DNA of 64,000 nt from Isoptericola jiangsuensis (GTDB lineage Bacteria; Actinomycetota; Actinomycetes; Actinomycetales; Cellulomonadaceae). A program made the translations under genes and the position numbers. The notes below the pieces were generated by a model, which saw only the letters and a list, made by a program, of their open reading frames with translations, did not search any database and was not told the DNA's origin. Location of the stretch: NCBI RefSeq assembly GCF_002563715.1, contig NZ_PDJJ01000001.1, positions 682,001-746,000 of the forward strand, read 5' to 3'. Shown here one piece after another: positions 53,008 to 60,754 of this stretch (positions are counted from its first letter, which is position 1; each line of letters begins with the position of its first letter).

Positions 53008-54357
53008 ATGCCCTCCGATTCCCCCCGCCTCCGCTACGCCGTCGTCGGAGCCGGCCACCGTGCCGACATGTTCGTGCGCGGCCTGCTCGCGAACCACGCC
53101 GACGAGGGCGAGGTCGTCGCGTGGGTCGAGCCGAACCCGGTCCGCGCGGCCGTCCACGAGGCCCGCGTCGCCGACAAGCTGGGCGGGACGCGCCCGGTCT
53201 ACCACCCGGACGACCTCGAGCAGGCGATCGTCGAGCAGCGGGTCGACCGCGTCGTCGTGACCAGCGTCGACAACACCCACGCCGAGATGGTGTCGCGCGC
53301 GATGCGCGCCGGGGTCGACGTCGTCGTCGAGAAGCCCGTCGCCGCCACCGCCGCCGAGGCCCGGCAGATCGTCGACGCCGTCGCCGAGACCGGCCGCGAC
53401 CTGACGATGACGTTCAACTACCGCTACTCGCCCCGGAACTCGGCGCTGCGCGAGGTCATCGCGTCGGGCGAGATCGGGACCGTGCTGTCCGTCCACTTCG
53501 ACTGGGCCCTCGACACCGTGCACGGCGCCGACTACTTCCGGCGCTGGCACCGCGAGAAGGTCAACAACGGCGGGCTGCTCGTGCACAAGTCGAGCCACCA
53601 CTTCGACCTCGTCAACTGGTGGATCGACGACGTCCCGGTCCGGGTGTTCGCGTCCGGCGGGCGCCGGTTCTACGGCGACGACGCCGCGCACGCGCACGGC
53701 TACGAGCCGACGGGCGGCGAGATGGCGCTCCGCGCGCAGGGCGTGGACCCCTGGGCGCTGGACGTCGACGGCGACGAGTACCTGGGCTCGCTGTACGGGC
53801 CCGAGGCGCGCGCCCACGACGGGTACGTGCGCAACCGGTCGGTGTTCGACGCGGGCATCACGACCGAGGACACCCTCGGCCTGCTGGTGGAGTACGCGGG
53901 CGGCGCCGTGCTCACGTACTCGCTGACGGCGTCGGCGCCGTGCGAGGGCTACCGGGTCGTGGTGAACGGGTCGCGGGGTCGTGCCGAGCTGGAGGTCACC
54001 GAGCGCGGCTCGGTGGTGTTCGGCAACGGCAGGGCCGTGCTGGACCCGAGCTTCACGGAGGCGTTCGGCGAGGACGACGTGCGGCCGTCGGGGGAGCGGC
54101 TGCTGGTGCAGCGGCACTGGGAGCGGGCCGAGGAGCGGCCGATCGTCGCGCTGGGGTCCGGCGGTCACGGCGGCGGTGACGACCTGCTGCTGAGCGACGT
54201 GTTCCACGGTCGTGACGAGGCGGACCCGCTGGGTCGCGCGGCCGGCCTGCTGGACGGGCTGCGGGCGTCGGGCGTGGGGTACGCCGGCAACCTGTCGCTG
54301 GAGACGGGCGAGCCGGTCCGGCTGGCCGACCTGGGGCTGGGCGTCGACCTGGCCTGA
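53008..54357 (+). CDS. Gfo/Idh/MocA-family oxidoreductase 1
   Basis: This 449-residue NAD(P)-dependent dehydrogenase has an N-terminal Rossmann segment (YAVVGAGHRADMFV), the EKP motif (VVVEKPVA), MTFNYRYSPRNSALR and a substrate-site stretch YFRRWHREKVNNGGLLVHKS followed by HHFDLVNWW. GAGGAG precedes the ATG. It is a close paralogue of the next dehydrogenase gene, with the same motifs in order. A single-gene unit under LacI-type control suggests use of one sugar or sugar acid, not identified. Confidence 0.86.
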   Translation: MPSDSPRLRYAVVGAGHRADMFVRGLLANHADEGEVVAWVEPNPVRAAVHEARVADKLGGTRPVYHPDDLEQAIVEQRVDRVVVTSVDNTHAEMVSRAMRAGVDVVVEKPVAATAAEARQIVDAVAETGRDLTMTFNYRYSPRNSALREVIASGEIGTVLSVHFDWALDTVHGADYFRRWHREKVNNGGLLVHKSSHHFDLVNWWIDDVPVRVFASGGRRFYGDDAAHAHGYEPTGGEMALRAQGVDPWALDVDGDEYLGSLYGPEARAHDGYVRNRSVFDAGITTEDTLGLLVEYAGGAVLTYSLTASAPCEGYRVVVNGSRGRAELEVTERGSVVFGNGRAVLDPSFTEAFGEDDVRPSGERLLVQRHWERAEERPIVALGSGGHGGGDDLLLSDVFHGRDEADPLGRAAGLLDGLRASGVGYAGNLSLETGEPVRLADLGLGVDLA

Positions 54358-54367
54358 CCGTGTGCGG

Positions 54368-54415
54368 CGACGGCCGGCGTGGTGCCGCACGAGGTGCGGT
54401 GGGCGCCGGCCGTCG
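54368..54415 (+). terminator. Hairpin after dehydrogenase 1
   Basis: CGACGGCCGGCG (54368-54379) pairs with CGCCGGCCGTCG (54404-54415) over 12 bp; the loop contains a smaller CCGCAC/GTGCGG stem. Confidence 0.75.
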
Positions 54416-54548
54416 TGCGTCCGGGGCCGGTGCGCCGAGCGTCCGTCGGGTCGCGGTCGGGGTCCTGTGTTCCAGGCGGGCTGCCGGGTGGTGGCCGCGC
54501 GCGGTCTCGCGATGTGGCATCCCCGTTGGCAGGTCCGGGGTGGCGCGC

Positions 54549-54572
54549 TAGAGTGATGGAAAGCGCTTGCCA
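54549..54572 (+). promoter_or_regulatory. -10 box and LacI-type operator of dehydrogenase 2
   Basis: TAGAGT (54549-54554) is a -10 box and TGGAAAGCGCTTGCCA (54557-54572) is a 16-bp palindrome with one mismatched pair, covering the start site. It differs in sequence from the dehydrogenase 1 operator. Confidence 0.8.
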
Positions 54573-54593
54573 CCCTCGATCAGGAGCACGACG

Positions 54594-55952
54594 ATGACGT
54601 CCGCCACCCTCGACGCCGGCCCGTCGGCCGCCACCTTCCCGGCTGCCCGGACGGACGCCCCGCCGAGACGCGCCCGACGCCGGTACGCCGTCGTCGGCAC
54701 CGGGCAGCGCGCCCGCACCTACGTGGACGGCATCGGTGAGCACGCCGACGTCGCCGACCTCGTCGCCCTCGTCGACACCAGTCCCACCCGCCTGCGTCAC
54801 CACGCCGACCGCGTCCGGCTGTCCGGGCGTGCCGAGCCCGCACTGTACGCCGCCGAGGACCTCGACCGGATGCTCGTCGACCTGGCGCCCGACGTCGTCG
54901 TCGTCACGTCACCCGACCGCACGCACGCCGCGCACGTCGCCACCGCCCTCGGGCACGGCGCGGACGTCGTCGTCGAGAAGCCGCTGACCATCGACGCGGG
55001 CGGCATGTACACGATCGCGGACGCCGTGCGCCGCTCCGAGGGACGGCTCACCGTCGCGCACAACTACCGCTACTCGCCGCGCAACGCCGCGCTGCGCCAG
55101 GTCGTCGCGGACGGGCGGCTCGGCGACGTCGTGTCGGTGCACTTCGAGTGGCTGCTCGACGCCGCGCACGGCGCCGACTACTTCCGGCGCTGGCACCGGG
55201 ACAAGCAGTCGTCCGGCGGGCTGCTCGTCCACAAGGCCAGCCACCACTTCGACCTCGTCAACTGGTGGGTCGGCGACGCCCCCGAGACCGTGTACGCCCG
55301 CGGTGGACTCAAGTTCTACGGGCGTCCACAGGACGCCGGCGAGCGGTACGCCCCGGACCTCGCCGCCGACGACGACCTGCGCGCCCTCTACCTCGACGCC
55401 GCGCACGAGGACGGCTACCGCCGCGACCAGGACCCGTTCGCGCCCGGCGCCACCATCGAGGACACCCTCAGCGTGCTCGTCGGCTACCGCGACGGCGCGA
55501 ACCTCACCTACTCCCTCACGGCGCACAGCCCCTGGGAGGGCTACCGGGTCGCGATCAACGGCACCCGCGGCCGCGCCGAGCTCGAGGTCGTCGAACGGTG
55601 CCACGCCACCCCCGGGCTTCCCGGCCGCCTGGGGACGGCCCTGGACGACGGCGAGGCATGCTGCCCCACCCGTCCGCGGGGCGCACGCCTCGTCGTCCAG
55701 GAGCAGTGGGGCACCACCGAGGAGGTGCGGCTGCCGGCCGAGCACGGTCACCGCACCGGTGACGCCGCCCTCCTGCGGGACCTGCTCCGTGGGCACCTCG
55801 ACCCGACGTCCGGCGGCCCGGACGCCGACCCGCTCTCCCGCCGCGCCGGCCTCGTCGACGGCCTGCGTGCCGTCGCCGTCGGTGTGGCCGGGAACCGCTC
55901 GCTCGCGACCGGCCAGGTGGTCCCGGTCTCGGCCCTCGGCACCCGGCTCTGA
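54594..55952 (+). CDS. Gfo/Idh/MocA-family oxidoreductase 2
   Basis: This 452-residue dehydrogenase is a paralogue of the preceding gene. It has YAVVGTGQRARTYV, VVVEKPLT, AHNYRYSPRNAALR, YFRRWHRDKQSSGGLLVHKA and HHFDLVNWW in the same order. An N-terminal extension of about 35 residues (Ala/Pro/Arg-rich) precedes the Rossmann fold. CAGGAG precedes the ATG at 54594. Its own operator differs from that of paralogue 1, so the two copies may answer to different signals. Confidence 0.85.
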   Translation: MTSATLDAGPSAATFPAARTDAPPRRARRRYAVVGTGQRARTYVDGIGEHADVADLVALVDTSPTRLRHHADRVRLSGRAEPALYAAEDLDRMLVDLAPDVVVVTSPDRTHAAHVATALGHGADVVVEKPLTIDAGGMYTIADAVRRSEGRLTVAHNYRYSPRNAALRQVVADGRLGDVVSVHFEWLLDAAHGADYFRRWHRDKQSSGGLLVHKASHHFDLVNWWVGDAPETVYARGGLKFYGRPQDAGERYAPDLAADDDLRALYLDAAHEDGYRRDQDPFAPGATIEDTLSVLVGYRDGANLTYSLTAHSPWEGYRVAINGTRGRAELEVVERCHATPGLPGRLGTALDDGEACCPTRPRGARLVVQEQWGTTEEVRLPAEHGHRTGDAALLRDLLRGHLDPTSGGPDADPLSRRAGLVDGLRAVAVGVAGNRSLATGQVVPVSALGTRL

Positions 55953-55972
55953 CCGCGCGCACCAGGGCCGCC

Positions 55973-56018
55973 CGACGACGGCGGCGAGGCGGCGACGAGA
56001 CCCGCCGCACCGTCGTCG
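55973..56018 (+). terminator. Imperfect hairpin after dehydrogenase 2
   Basis: CGACGACGG (55973-55981) pairs with CCGTCGTCG (56010-56018), with further GGCGG/CCGCC pairing inside. It lies 20 bases past the stop. Confidence 0.55.
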
Positions 56019-56040
56019 TGCACCGTCCGCGACGCCCGAG

Positions 56041-56460
56041 CCCGACGTGCGCCCGGCTGTGCTGACTCACGCGAAGCTGTGCTGACTCGCGCCCGGCTCT
56101 GCTGACTGGCGTCGATGTGCGCTGACTGGCGTCGAACTGTGCTGACTCGCGCCCGGCTGTGCTGACTGGCGTCGAACTGTGCTGACTCGCGTCGAACTGT
56201 GCTGACTCGCGTGTCGGAGCGCTGACTGGAGTCGATGTGCGCTGACTCGCGTTGGGCCGCGCTGACTGGCGGAAGGTCTCCGACTCGGGACGTGAGGAGA
56301 ACGGCGAGGTCGGGGGTCGGGGTGTCCGGGCACGGTCGTCAGACCGGAAGTGGAGGGCCCCCTGGGGCCCGTGAACGCGACCGTGCCCGGACACCCCGAC
56401 CCCCGACCGGACCCACCCGCGCTGACTCGCGCGGCCGTGCGCTGAGTCGCGGGTCAGCGG
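56041..56460. repeat. 20-bp-period intergenic repeat array C with inserted inverted repeat
   Basis: Eleven head-to-tail 20-bp units start at 56061, 56081, 56101, 56121, 56141, 56161, 56181, 56201, 56221, 56241 and 56261, each beginning GCTGACTSGCG or a close variant; a degenerate unit precedes them at 56041. After 140 bases, two more units start at 56421 and 56441, still in the same 20-base register. The last unit runs into the stop codon of the convergent dehydrogenase gene. The 500-base gap contains nothing else except the hairpin at 55973 and the inverted repeat at 56308-56408. Confidence 0.93.
56308..56408. repeat. 31-bp perfect inverted repeat within array C
   Basis: Arms at 56308-56338 and 56378-56408 are perfect complements over 31 bases (the left arm starts GGTCGGGGGTCGGGG). 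The 39-base loop carries its own GGGCCC/GGGCCC stem. No transposase or target duplication is visible. It may be a strong bidirectional terminator or a small mobile palindrome that entered the array. Confidence 0.9.
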
Positions 56461-57599
56461 GCCCAGGGGGTGCCGAGCTCCGTGAAGGTCTGCTGGGTGC
56501 GGGCGACCTGCTCGCACCAGTGCTCGACGTCGCGGACGACGGGGCGGCGGTCGTCGCCGTCGCCGAGCCAGGTGACGGCGTCGTCGGGCACGGGGTGCGG
56601 GTCGGCGCCGGTGCGGACGGCCTCCATGACGCGCATGAAGGCGCCGGTGTCGCGGACGTCGCAGAGGAGGCGGCGGTCGGGGTCGGCGGACGCGCGGACG
56701 TCGAGGAGGTCGTCGAGGAGGGGGGTGCGGCCGTACGTCTTGTCCATGGTGACGCGTTCGGTGCGCAGCACGAGACGGTCGGACTCGTAGAAGAGCTCGA
56801 TCTCGCCGGCGGTGCCGACGACGAGGACGCGGGCGGCGGAGCGGTCCTGCGCGCAGAGGGTGAGGCCGAACCCGTAGCGGGTGCCGTCGGTGGAGGTGAC
56901 GCGCACGGCGGAGGTGTCGTCGGCCTCGATGGGGTTGGCGCGGAACAGGTCGGTGTCGACCCAGGCGACGTCGGCGGCCCGGGTGACGCCGCCGACGAGG
57001 AGGGTGGTGGCGACGGCGTGGGCGAGGGGGTTGGTGACGACGCCGTCGACGACGTCGCGGCCGTCGAGGCGGCGGCGTCCGGCCCAGGGGGCGCGGGCCC
57101 AGTAGCCGGCGGTGCGGACCCAGGTGCCGGCGGCGCCGTACCCGAGGACGTCGCCGATCTCGCCGGCGGCGACGAGGGCGGCGGCGGCGGGGACGGCGTG
57201 GGAGCCGAAGGTCTGGAAGCCGACCTGGCAGAGGCGGCCGGTGGTGTCGGCGATGCCGACGAGCTCGGTGTGCTCGGCGAGGGACGCGGTGGTCGGCTTC
57301 TCGAGGAGGACGTCCATGCCGGCTTCCATGGCGGCGCGGGCGAGGGGGAGGTGGGTGGGGATGGGGGTGGAGAGGACGACGACGTCGGGGCGGTCGTCGT
57401 CGGGGGCGGAGAGGAGGTCGCCGAGGGTGGGGTACCAGGGGGTGCCGGTGCCGTGCGCGGCGTGCCCGGGGCCGGGCTCGCGGGGGTCGACGACGGCGGT
57501 GAGGCGGGCGCGGCCGGGGCGGGCGAGGTCGAGGGCGTGCTGGACGTGCTTCTCGCCGTGGCCGTGGATGCCGACGACGGCGATGCGGGCGGGGTTCAT
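56454..57599 (-). CDS. Gfo/Idh/MocA-family oxidoreductase 3
   Basis: This 381-residue dehydrogenase has RIAVVGIHGHGEKHVQHAL at the Rossmann start, LLEKPTTASLAEH as the EKP motif and a C-terminal domain with WVRTAGYW. It is in an operon with the upstream PmoA-like gene, a pairing seen in sugar-derivative loci. GAGAGAG precedes the ATG at 57599. It is clearly different from the two paralogues at 53008 and 54594. Confidence 0.85.
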   Translation of the reverse strand: MNPARIAVVGIHGHGEKHVQHALDLARPGRARLTAVVDPREPGPGHAAHGTGTPWYPTLGDLLSAPDDDRPDVVVLSTPIPTHLPLARAAMEAGMDVLLEKPTTASLAEHTELVGIADTTGRLCQVGFQTFGSHAVPAAAALVAAGEIGDVLGYGAAGTWVRTAGYWARAPWAGRRRLDGRDVVDGVVTNPLAHAVATTLLVGGVTRAADVAWVDTDLFRANPIEADDTSAVRVTSTDGTRYGFGLTLCAQDRSAARVLVVGTAGEIELFYESDRLVLRTERVTMDKTYGRTPLLDDLLDVRASADPDRRLLCDVRDTGAFMRVMEAVRTGADPHPVPDDAVTWLGDGDDRRPVVRDVEHWCEQVARTQQTFTELGTPWAR

Positions 57600-57612
57600 C
57601 TGCTCTCTCTCG

Positions 57613-58572
57613 TCAGCGCAGCCGGGCGGCGAGCGCGGCGGCTTCGTCGGCGTCGAGGGCGTGGTCGAGGAGCGCGGCGACGACGCCGGTCTCGACGGTG
57701 CCTCCGGCGGGGACGTGCAGGGGGGTGTCCCAGGCGAGGGCGGGGCAGGCGCCGGGGTACTCGTGGGCGCGCAGGAACCAGGGCCGGGTGGGGGTGGGCT
57801 GGGTGAGGAGGGTGGTGGTGGTGCGTTCCTCGCCGCGGGCGTCGCGGTGGACCTGGACGAACGCGACCCAGGGGGAGGTGGAGCCGTGGGCGGCGTCCTC
57901 GCCCTCGCCGTCGGCGGAGAGCACGCGGGTGTCGGGGGTGAGGGGGAGGCGCCAGAACACGCCGCCGTACCCGGCGCCGGGGCGGCCGTTGGTGGCGGGG
58001 GAGCGGAACTCGAGGGGGCCGTGCTCGGCGTGCAGGGTGGAGCGCCATTCGAGGACCCAGCCGTCGTCGAGGAGGCGGGCGCCGACGCGGCGGCGTTCGG
58101 CGAGGACGGGGGCGCCGTGCTGGTCGGTCCAGGTGACGGTGTCGTGCAGGACGTGGGGCGCCTTGGGGTCGACGGTGGTGCTGGTGGACGTCTGGCGGCC
58201 GTGGTTGGGCAGGAGGGTGGGGCCGACGTCGGTGACGTAGGTGCGTCCGCCCCAGTAGCTGGTGCCGTTGACGTCGGGCACGGCGATGCTGACGCCGTAG
58301 TGGTGGCGGTGGTCGACGGGGCCGGCTTCGGTGAGGGGCACGCCGTCGAGGGTGTGCACGGGGTGCAGGTAGGGGCGGGGGGAGTGGATGGTGGGCAGCG
58401 CGTCGCCGGGCTCGTAGCGGGACAGGGTGACGCGGTCGCCGGGGCGGCGCAGCACGGGTACGCCGTTCTCGATGCTCCAGGCGGGGGTGTGCGCGGCGGT
58501 GTCGGCGGTGTCGGCGGTGTCGGCGACGACGGGTGCGGCGGCGGGTGCGGGTGCCTGGACGGCGGTCGGGGG
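57613..58572 (-). CDS. PmoA-family (DUF6807-like) protein, no start codon of its own
   Basis: The reading frame encodes about 300 residues of a PmoA-family protein (VDHRHHYGVSIAVPDVNG, YWGGRTYV and the terminal beta-sandwich). Despite the family name, these are thought to act in carbohydrate metabolism, not methane oxidation. No good start codon or ribosome site lies at its 5' end: the first in-frame GTG is inside the domain at 58455. The linker upstream (Ala/Pro/Asp/Thr-rich) runs directly back into the LacI coding region in the -1 frame. It is best read as the C-terminal half of a LacI-PmoA fusion interrupted by a one-base shift at the G5 run 58568-58572. Confidence 0.7.
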   Translation of the reverse strand, partial: PPTAVQAPAPAAAPVVADTADTADTAAHTPAWSIENGVPVLRRPGDRVTLSRYEPGDALPTIHSPRPYLHPVHTLDGVPLTEAGPVDHRHHYGVSIAVPDVNGTSYWGGRTYVTDVGPTLLPNHGRQTSTSTTVDPKAPHVLHDTVTWTDQHGAPVLAERRRVGARLLDDGWVLEWRSTLHAEHGPLEFRSPATNGRPGAGYGGVFWRLPLTPDTRVLSADGEGEDAAHGSTSPWVAFVQVHRDARGEERTTTTLLTQPTPTRPWFLRAHEYPGACPALAWDTPLHVPAGGTVETGVVAALLDHALDADEAAALAARLR

Positions 58573-59576
58573 ACGGGGCCGGTGCTGGCCCGGACCTCGA
58601 GCCGGACCCCGAAGCGGGTGGTCTCGGCGGCGCCGGTGGCGTTCTCGATCACGGTGTGGAGCTCCCTCCAGGCGTGGCGGCCCAGGTCTTCCTGGGGGAC
58701 GGCCACGGTGGTCAGGCCCGGGGTGGCGAACCGGGCGAGTTCGATGTCGTCGAAGCCGCACACGGAGATGTCGGCGGGCACGGCGACGCCGGCCTCGTTG
58801 AGCGCGGCGAGGAGCCCGAAGGACACGAGGTCGTTGAAGGCGACGGCGGCGGTGACGCGGCTGGCGAGGACGGCGGGGGCGGCGGCGTGCCCGGCGGCGA
58901 TGTCGGAGCCGGTGGGGACCTCGACGATCTCGAGGTCGGGGTGGGTGGCGCAGCAGTCGGCGAGGCCGCGGCGGCGGGCGACGTCGGACACGGAGGCGGG
59001 CGGTCCGGCGAGGTAGGCGATGCGCCGGTGGCCGTGCTGCACGAGGTGCTCGACGACCTGCACGGCGGCGTCGGCGTAGTCGACGACGAGGCTGGGTGCG
59101 CCGCGCGCGACCTCGCGGTTGACGACGACGACGGGGGCGACGTCGGGCAGGAGGGCGTCGAGCGCGGCGTCGGGCATGCGCGGGGAGACGAGCACGAGGG
59201 CGTCGCAGCGGGCGCGGGCCTCGCGGGCGAGGGCGGCCTCGGCGCCGGGGTCCTCGGCGGAGTCGGCGACGAGGACGCGGTAGCCGTCCTGGCCGGCGGC
59301 CGACGAGACGCCGCGCAGGATCTGCTGGAACACCGGGTTGCGCAGGTCGGGGACGACGAGCGCGACCGTCGTGGTGCGGCCGAGCGAGAGGCTGCGGGCG
59401 ACGTTGCTGGGCCGGTAGTTGAGCTCGATCGCGGCTTCCTGGACGCGGGCGGAGATCGCCGGGTCCACGGTGCTGCGGCCGTTCATCACCCGGGACACCG
59501 TCGCGCGGGAGACGCCGGCCGCCTGGGCGACGTCGGCGATCGTCACGGCAGGACGGCGTGTGGTGGTGCCGGGCAT
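58569..59576 (-). CDS. LacI-family regulator, continuing out of frame into PmoA-like domain
   Basis: The first 335 or so residues are an intact LacI/GalR regulator: helix-turn-helix VTIADVAQAAGVSRATVSRVMNG, hinge SNVARSLSLGR, and an effector domain ending at VRLEVRASTG. GGAGG lies six bases before the ATG at 59576. No stop codon follows the effector domain: the frame stays open through the next region as low-complexity sequence. The end given here is the point where a -1 shift would enter the PmoA frame. It probably represses the divergent ABC importer through the AACCGGTT sites. Confidence 0.75.
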
Positions 59577-59646
59577 CTTTGCCTCCGTCCTCGGTCACGC
59601 GTGGATCACGCGTGGATCACGTCCTGATCACGACCGGTGCCGAGTT

Positions 59647-59728
59647 GGAAACCGGTCTCACTTGCTGAAGGTACACCATAGGAAACCGGTTCCTGCTGTG
59701 GTACGTTCCTCGACAGCAACCGGTTTCC
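59647..59728. promoter_or_regulatory. Three AACCGGTT-type operators between LacI and ABC importer genes
   Basis: GGAAACCGGT (59647-59656), GGAAACCGGTTCC (59681-59693) and, inverted, GCAACCGGTTTCC (59716-59728) share the same core. A TACGTT -10-like box at 59702-59707 lies between the second and third. The arrangement suits repression of both divergent units by the LacI protein. Confidence 0.82.
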
Positions 59729-59830
59729 CGCCTGGACGGTCAGGACGGGGCTCCGGTCGGACCGTGATCGACGAAGATCTGGAGGGACGACGATGGTGTC
59801 CACCACGCCGCCGCACGGGGAGGTGCGGCC

Positions 59831-60754
59831 ATGTCGGTGATCAACGAGGTCGCCAAGACCCGAGGCGCGAGCCGCGAGGTCCAGAAGGGTGACGGCAAGG
59901 CCGCGGCGATCTTCCTCGCGCCCTGGTTCGTCGGGCTCGTGCTCATCACGGCCTTCCCCCTCGTCGCCTCGCTCTACCTCTCGTTCACCGACTACAGCCT
60001 CCTCGAGGCACCGAGCTGGGTCGGGCTCGAGAACTTCCAGCGCATGTTCGAGGACCCGCGCTGGTGGCAGTCGCTCAAGGTGACGTTCCTGTACGTGGCC
60101 GTGTCCGTGCCGCTCCAGCTCGCCGCCGCCCTCGCGCTCGCGCTGCTGCTGGACCGTGGGCTGCGCGGGCTCGCCATCTACCGGTCGGTGTACTACCTGC
60201 CGTCGCTGCTCGGCAGCTCCGTCGCCATCGCCTTGCTGTGGCGCCAGGTGTTCGGCGCCGACGGGCTCGTCAACCAGGTGCTCGGCGTGTTCGGCATCCA
60301 GGGCTACGGCTGGGTCTCCCACCCCGACTACGCGCTCGGCACCCTGATGATCCTCAACGTGTGGACCTTCGGGGCGCCGATGATCATCTTCCTCGCCGGC
60401 CTGCGCCAGATCCCCGCCATGTACTACGAGGCGGCCTCCATCGACGGCGCCGGCAAGGCGCGGCAGTTCTTCAAGATCACCCTGCCGCTGCTGAGCCCCA
60501 TCATCTTCTTCAACCTGGTGCTCCAGCTCATCGGCGCGTTCCAGTCGTTCACCCAGTCCTACATCGTCTCCAACGGGACGGGCGGACCGGTCGACTCCAC
60601 GCTCTTCTACACGCTGTACCTCTACCAGAACGGCTTCCGCTCGTTCGACATGGGCTACGCGTCCGCGATGGCGTGGGTCCTGCTCCTCATCGTCGCGGGC
60701 ATGACCGTCGTCAACTTCCTCGCCTCCAAGTTCTGGGTCTTCTACGATGACTGA
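59831..60754 (+). CDS. Sugar ABC transporter permease 1 (CUT1, MalF-like)
   Basis: This 307-residue permease has six predicted membrane helices and the EAA loop EAASIDGAGKARQFFKITLP that contacts the ATPase. GGAGGTG precedes the ATG. Genes for permease 2 and the binding protein follow. As usual for actinobacterial CUT1 systems there is no dedicated ATPase gene, so a shared MsmK-like ATPase is expected elsewhere. Confidence 0.92.
   Translation: MSVINEVAKTRGASREVQKGDGKAAAIFLAPWFVGLVLITAFPLVASLYLSFTDYSLLEAPSWVGLENFQRMFEDPRWWQSLKVTFLYVAVSVPLQLAAALALALLLDRGLRGLAIYRSVYYLPSLLGSSVAIALLWRQVFGADGLVNQVLGVFGIQGYGWVSHPDYALGTLMILNVWTFGAPMIIFLAGLRQIPAMYYEAASIDGAGKARQFFKITLPLLSPIIFFNLVLQLIGAFQSFTQSYIVSNGTGGPVDSTLFYTLYLYQNGFRSFDMGYASAMAWVLLLIVAGMTVVNFLASKFWVFYDD

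Noticed and set aside
56067-56333. 88-codon minus-strand frame across array C
   Set aside because: It is a translation of the 20-bp repeats. A period of 20 is not a multiple of three, the product is low-complexity Ser/Gln/Arg, and there is no ribosome site.
56308-56408. Insertion sequence
   Set aside because: The long inverted repeat encloses only 39 bases with no coding capacity and no visible target duplication.
56041-56460. CRISPR-like array
   Set aside because: The conserved part of each unit is only about 11 bases and the variable part about 9, far below CRISPR dimensions. No cas gene is near.
56235-57806. Plus-strand 523-codon Gly/Val-rich frame
   Set aside because: It is antisense to dehydrogenase 3 and begins inside the repeat array; its composition is that of an antisense shadow.
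56454-59576. Single 1040-residue LacI-to-dehydrogenase protein
   Set aside because: The frame is open, but about 320 residues in the middle are Pro/Ser/Thr-rich nonsense lying over a recognisable PmoA-like domain in another frame, and the dehydrogenase has its own start and ribosome site.
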